Source of the DNA: Georgenia yuyongxinii
GTDB taxonomy: Bacteria; Actinomycetota; Actinomycetes; Actinomycetales; Actinomycetaceae
Reading direction: 5' to 3'
DNA: 64,000 bases
NCBI RefSeq assembly: GCF_006352065.1
Contig: NZ_CP040915.1
Location: forward strand, 3,100,001 to 3,164,000
Shown here: positions 36,535 through 46,123 of the stretch, piece by piece
Layout of the letters: every line of letters starts with the position of its first letter
How positions within the stretch are numbered: the stretch's first letter is position 1
Translations under genes and position numbers: made by a program
Notes under the pieces: model-generated
Database searches by the model: none
What the model was told of the DNA's origin: nothing
What the model saw: only the letters and a program-made list of their open reading frames with translations

Positions 36535-37118
36535 AGCGCCTCCTTCCTTCTCGGGAGTCAACAGTCAACTGATTTCCAATGCTGAGGGAGATGAACGAGC
36601 GCCTCTCCCGGAGGCAGACGCAACGGTGAGGAAACGACGGCGTACAGCCGTCATTTCCTCACCGTTCCGCTCTTTGCGCCGAAAATTTCATGCTCGCCCG
36701 CCCCGGGCAAGTGACGAGGACGCCCGACACCAATTCCAAGAGTCGGTAACAGATCAAACGCGGCGGGGAAGGCAACCCACCGCGACGATCTTGGGTGCTC
36801 TGTCGGCGACGGCGCCGCGATGTGCCACACAGTGGCGCCAGTTTGACCTTGACCAGCGGTGGGACGAGGGACTCGAAGTGCGTCCGCTGACTGTTGGTCG
36901 AACCCACCAGAGATGCCGAGACCGCGTTCTGATGCCGAGGCCCAACCGAGGGGACCGCGCCAACGTCGCACCAACGGTGGCGGGCGGCAGGTGGACTTCG
37001 CCGAGTTGCGGCAGAACGAAACCGGGCCATTTTCGCATTTCGGATGCTCAAAACCATCACAAACCGGACGGTGCTTGGTAGTTATAGGTGTCACCTGTTC
37101 CCCTCCCAAGGAGCTCAG
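36535..37118. other. 584-bp intergenic region of lower GC with a long hairpin and no supported gene
   Basis: The region is visibly less GC-rich than its neighbours. Open frames on both strands lack recognisable motifs, ribosome sites or third-position GC bias, so I call none. It contains the hairpin at 36624-36664 and, near the right end, TATAGGT at 37084, a possible -10 element for the gene at 37119. Decayed mobile DNA or a structured RNA are both possible. Confidence 0.5.
36624..36664. terminator. Long hairpin downstream of rmlB
   Basis: Two 18-bp arms (CGGTGAGGAAACGACGGC / GCCGTCATTTCCTCACCG) with one mismatch and a 5-nt loop GTACA, 90 bp after the rmlB stop. It could terminate rmlB transcription or mark an old element end. 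Confidence 0.5.
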
Positions 37119-38573
37119 ATGACACTCTCCAAACGAAGTTCTCAAGTCCGGCAGGTTCTTACCGCCGGGGTCGTCGCCGTTCTAGCGATGGTTGGACTTG
37201 CCTCCGCAGCTGCGGCAGCTCCTGACGGCGACCCACCTAAGTGGAGCGGTGTATCTGTCGACCAGAAACGCCACGCCAATGGCTCCACTTCCGTCACCGT
37301 CAGCATCCAAATCTCCGACGCCTCTGGTTTTGACACGCCTTCGATTTTTCTCTGGGAGCTGCCCGAGAAGAAGGCCATGGTCAGCTTCGGTGCGCAATCG
37401 GTGCATGACGAAATGGTTATCGGCGGCGTGGTTGTCCAGGCCACGTTCTGATACCAGTTCACAATTCCTGCCGGTAAAAGCGGCGACTGGATGATCGTTC
37501 TAGAGAGGCTTCACGATAAAGCGGCCTCACCGAACGCCCGCGATGAGGTGGGGGTCGGAGAGATTACTGTCTTGCCATTGGGTTCCGAGCCCGGTGACAC
37601 AAACGAGCCCGACGACCCCGGTCCCACCATCCCAGACGACCCCACCTCACCCGTCTCCCGCCTCGGCGGTGCGGACCGCTACGAGACTGCCGCGAAGGTC
37701 GCGGGCAGGTACTCCCCCGGCGTGGAGGTGGCCTATGTCGCCACGGGCATGGACTACCCCGACGCTCTGACCGGCGCCGCCCTGGCTGGGAAGAACGACG
37801 GCCCAGTCCTGCTCACCCGGCCCAACAGCCTCCCCACCGCAACCGCCGACGCGCTGGCGCGGCTCAAACCGCGTCGCATCGTCGTTCTCGGCGGCCCGGC
37901 GGCTGTCTCCAAGGCGGTCGCCGATCTGCTACGCGCCTACTCCACGGCCAACACCGCAGACGAGGTCACCCGCCTCGCAGGCGACGACCGGTACGGCACC
38001 GCCGCCGCGGTAGCCGCCAAGTACCCCGAGCGAGTCGCGGTCGCCTACCTCGCCACCGGGACCGACTACCCCGACGCCCTCACCGGCGCGGCGCTGGCCG
38101 GACACACCGGCGGCCCGGTGCTGCTGACGCGATCCGACAGTCTCCCCACCGCAACAGCCGACGCGCTCGCCACCCTGCAGCCGCGTCGCATCGTGGTCCT
38201 CGGCGGCCCCGGAGCAGTCTCGAAGGCGGTCGTCGACCGGCTGCCCGCCTACGCCACGGCCAACACCACCGACGAGGTAACCCGCCTCGCCGGCGAGGAT
38301 CGGTACGGCACCGCCGCCGCGGTCGCCGGCAAGTACCCCAAGGGAGTCGAGATCGCCTACGTCGCCACCGGGACCGACTTCCCGGACGCCCTCACCGGTG
38401 CGGCCCTCGCCGCCTCCACCGGCGGGCCAGTGCTGCTCACGCGACCCGGCACGCTACCGGCGTTCACCGCCACGGCGCTCGGGAACCTCGCGCCCAGGCA
38501 CGTGACCATCCTGGGTGGCACCGCAGCCGTCAGCACCACGGTGGAGAAGGCGGTGGCGGCACTTCTGAAGTAG
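37119..38573 (+). pseudogene. Secreted CWB2-repeat protein interrupted by an in-frame TGA
   Basis: From ATG 37119 (strong AAGGAG box) a signal peptide (VLTAGVVAVLAMVGLASAAAAA) and about 75 residues of an unrecognised beta-like domain run to VVVQATF, where TGA at 37449-37451 interrupts. The same frame continues at once with YQFTIPAGKSGDW through a Pro/Asp linker into three CWB2 (PF04122-type) repeats, each beginning RLxGxDRYxTAA and containing VVLGGPxAVS, to the stop at 38573. The downstream ATG at 37491 has no ribosome site. A Trp or Arg codon mutated to TGA is the simple reading; a sequencing error or readthrough cannot be excluded. CWB2 domains anchor proteins to wall polymers. Confidence 0.82.
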
Positions 38574-38581
38574 CCGTACGA

Positions 38582-38610
38582 GCCGGCGGGCCCGACCGGG
38601 GCCCGCCGGC
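38582..38610 (+). terminator. GC hairpin after the CWB2-repeat gene
   Basis: Perfect 12-bp arms GCCGGCGGGCCC / GGGCCCGCCGGC with a 5-nt loop, nine bases after the stop at 38573. It also lies downstream of the convergent glycosyltransferase at 38695 and could serve both. Confidence 0.65.
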
Positions 38611-38694
38611 CCAACCGGCGTGGCCGGGGCCCAACCGCGGCCCGGCAGCCCGCGGGCCCGAAGCCCACATATCCCGAAGCCCACAGGCCCGCCA

Positions 38695-39561
38695 CTACCT
38701 CCCGCGCGTCTCCCACCACGCCCGCGTCCGGAGCCCCAGCGTGATGGCCCACCGCAGCGGTGCCTGCCACCACGCCGCGTAGCGCCCGTGCAGGTACTGC
38801 TCCGCGCTGCGGTGGTGGGCACGGATCATCGCGGTGGGCCGCTCGCGCCAGCTCGCGCCCTGGTCGTGCACCACCGCGGCCGTCGGCACGTAGAGGTTCT
38901 GCCAACCCGCCCGGCCCAGCCGGTCACCGAGGTCGACGTCCTCGAAGAACATGAAGTAGCGCTCGTCGAAACCCCCGAGCGGCGCGAGGGCCTCGCGGCG
39001 CAGCAGCAGGCATGCGCCGGACAGCCACCCCACGGCGTGCTCGCTCGCCTCCACGACCTCCTGCTGGCGCCGGTACGCCCGCGACCACGGGTTGCCCGGC
39101 CAGAACCGCGCGAACACCGCGTGCCCGGCACCCTGGGTCAGCGAGGGGATCGCCCGGGCGGAGGGGTACAGCGTGCCGTCGAGGTTGAGGATGCGCGGTC
39201 CGAGCGAGCCCGCGCGGGGGTGTCGCGCGCCGGCGGCGAGCAGCTCGTCCAGCGCCCCCGCGTGCCACACGAGATCGGGGTTGGCCACCACCACCCACGG
39301 CTCCTCGCCCTCCCGCGCGCCGAGGTTGGCGGCGGCGCCGTAGCCCAGGTTGCGGCCGGGGCGCAGCACGGTGGCGCCGTACCGGGCGGCGACGTCGTCG
39401 ACCACCGACGGGTCCGAGCCGTTGTCCACCAGCACCAGCGTCACCGGCCGGGACGTCGCATCGGCGAGCGAGCGGGCGAAGGCCTCGAGCTCGTCGCCGG
39501 GGTTGAAGGTCACACTCACCACGCGCACCGCTGCGTCCGCGTCCGCCCCTGTCCCGCTCAT
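38695..39561 (-). CDS. WbbL-like family 2 glycosyltransferase, probable rhamnosyltransferase
   Basis: A 288-residue GT-A enzyme: VRVVSVTFNPGDELEAFARS, LVLVDNGSDPSVVDD, RNLGYGAAANLGA, VVVANPDLVW with the metal-binding NPD (DxD-like), GWLSGACLLLRREAL, and YFMFFEDVDLGDRLGRAGW. This motif set is that of WbbL-type proteins, which in mycobacteria add L-rhamnose to GlcNAc-PP-decaprenol to make the wall linker. The presence of rmlABCD supports rhamnose as donor; the acceptor is not shown. ATG 39561 is used because the in-frame ORF start at 39588 adds nothing conserved; the ribosome site is weak. Confidence 0.88.
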   Translation of the reverse strand: MSGTGADADAAVRVVSVTFNPGDELEAFARSLADATSRPVTLVLVDNGSDPSVVDDVAARYGATVLRPGRNLGYGAAANLGAREGEEPWVVVANPDLVWHAGALDELLAAGARHPRAGSLGPRILNLDGTLYPSARAIPSLTQGAGHAVFARFWPGNPWSRAYRRQQEVVEASEHAVGWLSGACLLLRREALAPLGGFDERYFMFFEDVDLGDRLGRAGWQNLYVPTAAVVHDQGASWRERPTAMIRAHHRSAEQYLHGRYAAWWQAPLRWAITLGLRTRAWWETRGR

Positions 39562-39633
39562 CGGGTCCAGGTTAGTGCCCCGAAGCACGTGCCCGACGAC
39601 GCAGCTCGCCCCGCGTGGTGACGTGCCGCGCCC

Positions 39634-41709
39634 TCAGCACGCCGTCAGCCGCCACACGCGCGCCGTCCCACCCGAGTCCACCAGCTCGAACCCGCTCGAG
39701 GTGTCGAGGGCGCGCATGGCTGCGGTGCGCTCGTGCACCTTCGCCCCGTCTGCCGCACCGGCGTTGTCGGTGTAGACGTGCGTGACGCCGAGCGCCGTCG
39801 CGGCACCACACACGGCCGGGTCGGTGCGGATCTGGTCCAGGGAGCTCTCCAGCGTGCGCGCGTGCGCGCCCTGGACCGCGCCGAGCTGGGGAAAGACCAC
39901 GTCCACCCCCGCCAGCGCGGGCAGGTAGGCGGAGCCGTTGAAGGGGTCCCCCAGCACCACGGCGTCCGCGGGCAGCTGGTCGGGCAGCCGCTGCATCATG
40001 GCCAGCTCCGCCTCGGTGAGCATCGTGCCCCAGGCGATCTGCCCCGGCTCGTACACCGACGCCGTCACCCGCTCCTTCACCCCCCAGCGCATCCCCCCGC
40101 TGGTGGCGACGACCATCACGAGCACCGCGACGGATGCCACCAGAGCCCGTGGCCCGCCGGACGCCGTCGCCCCACCCCGAGCGCCGCCCAGGAGCCGGGC
40201 GAGCCGGTCCCCCACGGCCGTGAGCCCGACCGCGGCGAGCAGCGCGGCGGGCAGCACGATGAGCGGCGCGATACGCGCGGCCTGGGTGTACCAGAAGCCG
40301 GTCAGCCCGCGCAGCGGGTTCTCCACCGGCCCGGCGGCGAGGAGCACGAGCACGACGGCGCCGGCCCAGCCAAGCACCAGCCAGCGGGCGCGCCGTCTCA
40401 GCAGGCACACCACCGCACCCACGGCCGCGAGCACGGTGACTGCCACGTGACCGAAGCCGACGTCGCCGTACTCGTACACCAGGGGCGCGTCGACGAGGAG
40501 CTTCTTGAGGGTGGGCACATAGCTGTCCGCCCCTCCCCGCTCGAACCCGAGCGTGCTGCGCAGGGCCGGGAATCGCGCGACCGCGAGCGCCGACGTGGCG
40601 AAGAGCCCCGCGCAGGCGACGGCGACCACGGTCACCAGGCGCGGTCGTCCGGCCCACCAGTGGCGCGCCTGCCGGGCGAGCACCACCACCACCAGGGCAC
40701 CGGCCACCGCGATGACCGAGAATGCCCCGGAACCATGTGCGGCCACCGTCCCACCCAGGGCCAGCGCCGCGATGAGCGTCCCTGCGAGCTTCGGCCCCCA
40801 CATCCACGGCGTGCGGAGCGCGACGACGAGTGCGGCGAGGGCTCCCGGCAGCACGGCGATGGAGAGTCCGTAGGGCCACGGGGCCAGGACCGTGAGGACC
40901 ACCGTCGGATAGGCCACGAAGCTCGCGGCCAGCACCGGGGCAACCAGCGCAGGCAGCACCGGACGCACCGCGACGCGGGTGAGCGCGGCGACACCGGCAG
41001 GCCACACGACGGCCCCCAGCACCAAGTTCTGCAGGTTGGCCGCTGCGGGAACCGAGCTCAGCCCGGGCGCGACGGCCGCCATGGCGTGCCACACGATCGG
41101 GTAGTAGGGGCGGCCGCCGCCGTACATCGGGGCGAGCGCCCCCAGCGTGGACGCGTTGCCGCTCTCACGCACCAAGGCGAGGGCGTTGAGGTGGAAGACG
41201 GCGTCCCACGCCTGCTCGGGCCGGTCGGGGGCGCCCATGCCGGCGACCATCGGGCCTGCGATCAGCACCGCGGCGACGGCGAGAGCGAGCGTGAGGCCCG
41301 CCGCCTCAGCCCGGGCGAACGGGGCGGGCAGGGCGAGGCCGCGCCACCAGGCAGACGACGCCGCCGACGACGACGACGACGACGGACCGAACCACTCCCC
41401 CGGCCAGACACCTGCCCCAGGCGCGGGAACTACGAGGCGGCCGACCGACCGGCGTCGCAGGAGTGCTCCGGCCGCCGCGGCCAGCAGCACCACACCGAGG
41501 AGGCCGGTCAGCGCGCTTCCGAGTGACCACCGAACCCCGACGGCGCCATAGAGAACTCCCAGCCCACCGAGCATCGCCGCCGTGACGGCGGGCCCGGCGC
41601 CGAGCCCGACGATCCCCCGGGCTCCCAGCGCCCGCGTCACAGCCCAGCCGGGCAGCACCCACAGCGCCACCAGCGCCAGCGCGCCGGGCAGCGCCGCCCA
41701 CCAGCTCAA
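39634..41709 (-). CDS. DUF6541-like multi-pass membrane protein (paralogue 2)
   Basis: A 691-residue membrane protein, paralogous to the one at 29532-31508: AVFHLNALALVRESGNASTL, GGRPYYPIVWHAMAAVAPGL, VLTVLAPWPYGLSIAVLPGA and a C-terminal DAVVLGDPFNGSAYLPALAG. A serine-rich stretch near residue 110 comes from GTC triplets. Comparing the paralogues places the start at TTG 41709 (LSWWAALPG against MSWIDALPT). That TTG overlaps the TGA of a 12-codon ORF with a strong ribosome site, pointing to coupled translation. As with paralogue 1, a GT-C-type role in polysaccharide assembly is only inferred. Confidence 0.72.
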   Translation of the reverse strand: MSWWAALPGALALVALWVLPGWAVTRALGARGIVGLGAGPAVTAAMLGGLGVLYGAVGVRWSLGSALTGLLGVVLLAAAAGALLRRRSVGRLVVPAPGAGVWPGEWFGPSSSSSSAASSAWWRGLALPAPFARAEAAGLTLALAVAAVLIAGPMVAGMGAPDRPEQAWDAVFHLNALALVRESGNASTLGALAPMYGGGRPYYPIVWHAMAAVAPGLSSVPAAANLQNLVLGAVVWPAGVAALTRVAVRPVLPALVAPVLAASFVAYPTVVLTVLAPWPYGLSIAVLPGALAALVVALRTPWMWGPKLAGTLIAALALGGTVAAHGSGAFSVIAVAGALVVVVLARQARHWWAGRPRLVTVVAVACAGLFATSALAVARFPALRSTLGFERGGADSYVPTLKKLLVDAPLVYEYGDVGFGHVAVTVLAAVGAVVCLLRRRARWLVLGWAGAVVLVLLAAGPVENPLRGLTGFWYTQAARIAPLIVLPAALLAAVGLTAVGDRLARLLGGARGGATASGGPRALVASVAVLVMVVATSGGMRWGVKERVTASVYEPGQIAWGTMLTEAELAMMQRLPDQLPADAVVLGDPFNGSAYLPALAGVDVVFPQLGAVQGAHARTLESSLDQIRTDPAVCGAATALGVTHVYTDNAGAADGAKVHERTAAMRALDTSSGFELVDSGGTARVWRLTAC

Positions 41710-41744
41710 GAGCAAGAGCCAGGAGCGAGGACGGCGATGCGCAT
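41706..41744 (-). CDS. Putative 12-residue leader ORF coupled to the membrane protein
   Basis: ATG 41744 is preceded at proper distance by AAGGAGT, the best ribosome site in the area. It encodes MRIAVLAPGSCS and stops with TGA (41708-41706) that overlaps the TTG start of the downstream gene (TTGA). The downstream gene has no good site of its own, so the leader may feed ribosomes into it. A frameshift near the true start is the alternative. Confidence 0.4.
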   Translation of the reverse strand: MRIAVLAPGSCS

Positions 41745-41944
41745 GCGACTCCTTGACTCAGCTGGGGAAGTGCCGCCGTCCTCCGCGCACGGCACGGCTG
41801 CCAGCATAATCGGCCCCTTGTGCGGCACCCCGGCCGGGCTCTGTCTTGGACTCAGCGCGAAGCGGCCGCGCCGAGCAGTTCTGCGAGCGACGTCATGGTG
41901 GGGTCGGCATGGCATTCGCCGAGGCGTGAGCAGATCCTCTCGCC

Positions 41945-44023
41945 TTAACGCGCCACGAGCTCCGCAAGCGTCTGCGCGACGGGCCCGGGCACGACGCCGG
42001 TGCCCCCGAGCACCACGATCCGCCCCGGGCGCAGCCGGGCGAGCTCGGCCGCGAGCGACGGCGGCACCCCGGTCGGGGCGGTCAGCAGCACCGGGCCGCG
42101 CCCACCGGCGGCCGGCGCACCGGCCAGGGCGTCGGCGTAGTCCTGACCGGTGGCGACGTACGCGACCGGGACGCCGCCGTCGAACGTGGCGGCCGAGACC
42201 CGCGCGGCCGTCTCATACCGGTCCCCGCCGAACAGCCGCCGCACCTCCCCGCCGGTGTGCCCGCCGACCCGGTCCAGCACCGCCTCGGAGACCACCGACG
42301 GCCCGCCGAGCACTACGACCCGCCGCGGACGCAGCCGCTCGAGCTCGGCGGCGACCGAGGGCGGGAGCCGGTCGCGGCCCGTCAGCAGCACCGGGCCGCG
42401 CCCGCCGGCGGCCGCGGCCCCGGCCAGGGCGTCGGCGTACCCGCCGCCCGTGGCCAGGTAGGCGACCGGGACGCCGGGGTCGAACGTGGCGGCCGAGACC
42501 CGTGCCGAGGTCTCGTACCGGTCGGCGCCGGCCACCCGGGTCACCTCGCCGTACGTGTACCCGGCGAGCTCGGTCCGCACCGCCCCCGAGACCACCGACG
42601 GCCCACCGAGCACGACGATCCGGCCCGGCCGCAGCCGTGTCAGCTCGGCGCGGACCTCGGCGGGAACCGCTCGGGGGGACACCAGCAGCGTGGGCCCGTG
42701 GTCGTGCGCGGCGGCCGAGGCGGCGGCGAGGGCGTCGGCGTAGCCCTGCCCGGTGGCCACGTACGCCACCGGCACGCCGGGTTCGAACGCGTCAGTGGCG
42801 ATCAGCGCCGCCGTCGCGTACCGGTTCGCTCCCCCCAGCCGGTCGAGGCCGTCGAGGGGCTTTGCCGGCTGCGGCACCCGCAGGAGCAGGTCCGGGGACC
42901 CCGGGCCGGTGCCGGTCAGCACCCGCCCGGCCTGGCCGGTGAGCGTCGCGGCCACCTGGGCCGGCGTCGCGCCTGGCACGTCGCCCAGGAGGAGCGCGGC
43001 GGCGCCCGCGACGTGCGGGGCGGCCGCCGAGGTGCCCGTCATGGCGGCGGTCCGGCCCGGGGCGGCGTAGTGCAGCGAGTGCACCTCGGCGCCGGGGGCG
43101 AACAGGTCGACCTTGGCCCCCCAGTTCGACCCGCGGCCGGCGTTTTCCGTCCACCGGGTGTCCGCCCTGGTCGACGCCCCGACGGTGACGGCCTCGTCGA
43201 CGCGGGCCGGGGACGTGCGGGCGGCGGCGGTGTTCTCGTTCCCCGCGGCGACGACCACCGTCAGGCCGGCGTCGCGGACCGCACGGCGGATCGCCTGCTC
43301 CAGCCCCAGGTCGGGGTCCGTGCCGCCGATGCTGAGGTTGAGGACACCCGGGGTGCCGGCGGGGTGGGTGGCCAGTATCCAGTCGATGGCCTCGTGGACG
43401 TCGGTGGTCTCGCCGCGGCCGTCACAGCCGAGCACGCGTACGGGCACGATCGTCGCCCGCTTCGCGACGCCGTAGGTCTGCGAGGCGATCGTGCCGGCCA
43501 CATGTGTGCCGTGGCCCTGGCAGTCGGTGGTCGTACGCCGGCCGTCGTCGGTGAAGTCCGCTCCCGGGGCCAGACGGCCGCCGAGCTCGGGCAGCGGCGT
43601 GACGCCGGTGTCCAGCACGTACACCCGGACGCCGCGCCCGGCGGTGTCGGGGTAGGTGTAGCGCCCGTCGAGCGTGCGGGCGGCCTGGTCGATGCGGTCG
43701 AGGCCCCAGGTGGGGTCGTACTGGGTGCCGAGGATGGAGACGGGCCGGGCCCGCTCCGCCGACGTGACGGCGGGCAGGTCGGCCAGGGCGGCGGCCTGCT
43801 CCTCGGTGAGCTGCGCGGTGAACCCGTCGGTCGTGGTGGTGAACTCGTAGCTGGGCTCGATGCCCAGCTCGGCGAGCTTGTCGCGGACGAGGTCCTGGGT
43901 GCCGGGAGCGACCTCGATCGTGTGGGCCGATACGTCCTCCGCCGAGACACCGTGCGCCGGGGCCCCCGCGAGAGCCGCAGTGAGAACGGCGGCCGCCGTC
44001 AACGTCTTGCCCCACCGCCTCAC
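41945..44023 (-). CDS. Secreted subtilisin-family (S8) serine protease with three CWB2 repeats
   Basis: A 692-residue exported protease: signal peptide about 1-28, I9-like propeptide (HTIEVAPGTQDLVRDKLAEL... to about 95), then the S8 catalytic domain with Asp138 in YVLDTGV, His171 in GHGTHVAG, the oxyanion AAGNEN and Ser332 in GTSAAAPHVAG. From about residue 400 three CWB2 repeats (LGGANRYATAA, VAGADRYETSA, LFGGDRYETAA, each with VVLGG) would hold it at the wall. The start is GTG 44023, with GAGGTGGG upstream. All catalytic residues are present, so it should be active after propeptide removal. Its targets are unknown. Confidence 0.94.
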   Translation of the reverse strand: MRRWGKTLTAAAVLTAALAGAPAHGVSAEDVSAHTIEVAPGTQDLVRDKLAELGIEPSYEFTTTTDGFTAQLTEEQAAALADLPAVTSAERARPVSILGTQYDPTWGLDRIDQAARTLDGRYTYPDTAGRGVRVYVLDTGVTPLPELGGRLAPGADFTDDGRRTTTDCQGHGTHVAGTIASQTYGVAKRATIVPVRVLGCDGRGETTDVHEAIDWILATHPAGTPGVLNLSIGGTDPDLGLEQAIRRAVRDAGLTVVVAAGNENTAAARTSPARVDEAVTVGASTRADTRWTENAGRGSNWGAKVDLFAPGAEVHSLHYAAPGRTAAMTGTSAAAPHVAGAAALLLGDVPGATPAQVAATLTGQAGRVLTGTGPGSPDLLLRVPQPAKPLDGLDRLGGANRYATAALIATDAFEPGVPVAYVATGQGYADALAAASAAAHDHGPTLLVSPRAVPAEVRAELTRLRPGRIVVLGGPSVVSGAVRTELAGYTYGEVTRVAGADRYETSARVSAATFDPGVPVAYLATGGGYADALAGAAAAGGRGPVLLTGRDRLPPSVAAELERLRPRRVVVLGGPSVVSEAVLDRVGGHTGGEVRRLFGGDRYETAARVSAATFDGGVPVAYVATGQDYADALAGAPAAGGRGPVLLTAPTGVPPSLAAELARLRPGRIVVLGGTGVVPGPVAQTLAELVAR

Positions 44024-44161
44024 GTCCGACCCACCTCACTTGCCACCACGGGTGTCAGCCGTGCCGATGCCTTCTAGCTGTCACATCACATGCACCCATT
44101 CTCGATATCGGCGGCTGGACGAGCTTCATGAGCCGAGCTGGACGATCTCGTGATCGGCCAG

Positions 44162-46090
44162 TCAGTCGACCGGCATCCACACGCGCATGGTCGACGACCC
44201 CCGGTTGGCCCACCGGTGGTAGGGCGTGAGCGGCACGAGCCGGGGTTCGCTCGCCGGCGGGTTCGGTGCCCCGTGGCGGTAGGGCCAGGCCGCGTCGTCG
44301 AGCTCGGCGGTCACCACCGGGACGAGGACGGCGCCGTCGCGCTCGAGCGGCGGTTCGTCGGTCCGCACCCGGGCGGTGGCGACGTCGGCGCCGAGGTCGA
44401 CCGACTCCAGGCACATGACGACCGGCCCACGTTCGACGGCGACCTGCCCGCGGGCCGCGTCCACCCGGGGGTCCGCCCAGCTCCAGCGGGCGTGGACGGG
44501 TAGTTCGAGCTGCACCACCTCCCCGGCCGCGAACGCACGGGTGACCCGGGCGTACCCGGCGGTCACGGGCTCCGAGCTGCGGGCGGCGGTCACGGTCGCA
44601 CCGTCGGCCCAGGCGGGCACCCGCAGGCTGAGGGTCCACGGGCGCGCGGCCCCGCGCAGCACCTCGACCCGGATGTGGCCGTCGGCGGGGTACTCGGTCA
44701 GCACGCGCAGCTCGACAACCTCGCCGTCGGGCAGGGTGGTGCGGATGTCGGCCGGGGCGTACTGGTGGAGCTGGACGCCGTCGTCGTCGGCCGTGGCCAC
44801 GTAGGCCCCGAGCGAGGCGAGCGTGCGGGCGACGTTCGTCGGGCAGCAGGAGACCGCGAACCACGGCGCGCGCAGACTGGCCGCGGCGCGGGGGCTGACG
44901 GCGTCGGGCGCCGCCACGATCCCGGGCGTGCGCTGGTGCAGCGTGTTCGTGTAGAAGAAGGCCTTGCCGTCCTCCGCCGGTGAGGTGGCGACCACGTTGT
45001 ACAGCGCCCGCTCGACGAGGTCGGCGTGCCGGGCCTTCCCGGTGGCCAGCAGCATCCGCTGACCGGTCATGACGGCGGCCACGCCGGCGCACGTCTCGGA
45101 GTAGGACCGGTCGGGCGGCAGCTCATAGTCATCGCCGAAGGACTCGCCCTCGTGGTGAGCGCCCATGCCCCCCGTGATGTAGGTGCGGCGGGCCAGCGTG
45201 GTGGCGAGCTGACGGTCGACGGCACCGAGCAGCTCGGCGTCGGCGGTCTCGACGGCGACGTCGGCCGCGCCGGACGCGAGATACAAGGCCCGCACGGCAT
45301 GCCCGCGCAGCACCTCGGCGTCCCGCACCGGCACGTCGTCCTGGAAGTACTGCTGCCCGAACTCGATCTGCGCGAGCGTGCCACGGCCGCGACGCTCGAC
45401 GAACAGGCGGGCCTGCTCGAGGTATCGACGATCGCCGGTGTACCGCCCCAGCTCTACCAGGGCGACCTCGACCTCCGGGTGCCCGCACACGGCGTCGAGC
45501 CCGTCCGGGCCGAACGTCTCGCACACGTGGTCGGCGGCGCGCACCGCGATCTCCACCAGCTTGTCACGCCCGTGGGTGCGTCCGCGGGCGACGGCGGCCT
45601 GGAAGAGGTGGCCGTAGCAGTACAGCTCATGGCCCCACTCGAGGTCGCTGTAGCGCGGCTGCTGCCCGGGCCGGCCGAACATGGTGTTCAGGTAGCCGTC
45701 GGCCTCCTGGACCGGGGCGACGCGGTCCACCAGCGCGACGAGCCGGGCCTCGAGGGTCCGGTCACCGGTCCGTCCGATCTCCCAGGCCATGGCCTCCATG
45801 AGCTTGTAGACGTCGGAGTCGGAGAACTCGCGCCCACGGCGGTCGGCGGGGAGCCGGTTCTCGACGGCGGCGTCGAAGTTGCCGATCCAGCTCACCCGCT
45901 CCATCCACCGCTCGGCGTGGTCGATGATCGTAGTGGCGTTGAGCTCCTGGAACCGGCCCCAGAAACCGCCGGTGATCCGGACCTCATCGAGCCCGAGGGG
46001 CCGGAGCACCCCGGTCGACGGGGCAACGGGGCGGCCGTGGTCCGGGCCGGTGGCGAGGGCCGACGCGGCGTCAGCCGAAGGTGTGGACAT
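44162..46090 (-). CDS. Glycoside hydrolase family 127, beta-L-arabinofuranosidase-like
   Basis: A 642-residue enzyme without a signal peptide, so cytoplasmic. VRITGGFWGRFQELNATTI opens the family; YNTEC-type zinc/catalytic residues are visible as Glu332 and Cys334 in SETCAG and Cys415-Cys416 in VSCCPTN, matching the Glu-Cys-Cys-Cys site of the Bifidobacterium enzyme HypBA1. DGYLNTMFG and EWGHELYCYGHL are also family boxes. It is last in the order binding protein, permease, permease, hydrolase on the minus strand, 34 bp after the permease. It would release L-arabinofuranose from imported oligosaccharides; GH127 also has members on other sugars, so the substrate is not certain. Confidence 0.92.
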   Translation of the reverse strand: MSTPSADAASALATGPDHGRPVAPSTGVLRPLGLDEVRITGGFWGRFQELNATTIIDHAERWMERVSWIGNFDAAVENRLPADRRGREFSDSDVYKLMEAMAWEIGRTGDRTLEARLVALVDRVAPVQEADGYLNTMFGRPGQQPRYSDLEWGHELYCYGHLFQAAVARGRTHGRDKLVEIAVRAADHVCETFGPDGLDAVCGHPEVEVALVELGRYTGDRRYLEQARLFVERRGRGTLAQIEFGQQYFQDDVPVRDAEVLRGHAVRALYLASGAADVAVETADAELLGAVDRQLATTLARRTYITGGMGAHHEGESFGDDYELPPDRSYSETCAGVAAVMTGQRMLLATGKARHADLVERALYNVVATSPAEDGKAFFYTNTLHQRTPGIVAAPDAVSPRAAASLRAPWFAVSCCPTNVARTLASLGAYVATADDDGVQLHQYAPADIRTTLPDGEVVELRVLTEYPADGHIRVEVLRGAARPWTLSLRVPAWADGATVTAARSSEPVTAGYARVTRAFAAGEVVQLELPVHARWSWADPRVDAARGQVAVERGPVVMCLESVDLGADVATARVRTDEPPLERDGAVLVPVVTAELDDAAWPYRHGAPNPPASEPRLVPLTPYHRWANRGSSTMRVWMPVD

Positions 46091-46123
46091 GTCAGACCAG
46101 CTTCTTCCGTGCGGGTGGTGGTG

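Noticed and set aside
36651-37145. Open frames on the minus strand in the gap after rmlB
   Set aside because: Three frames are equally open, none has a ribosome site, codon bias or known motif. The region is described as intergenic instead.
37449-37451. Selenocysteine at the in-frame TGA
   Set aside because: CWB2-type secreted proteins are not selenoproteins and no SECIS-like hairpin is evident right after the TGA; a nonsense mutation or error is simpler.
41340-41395. Triplet tract encoding poly-serine as a phase-variation switch
   Set aside because: Changes in a triplet repeat keep the frame, so on/off switching is not expected.
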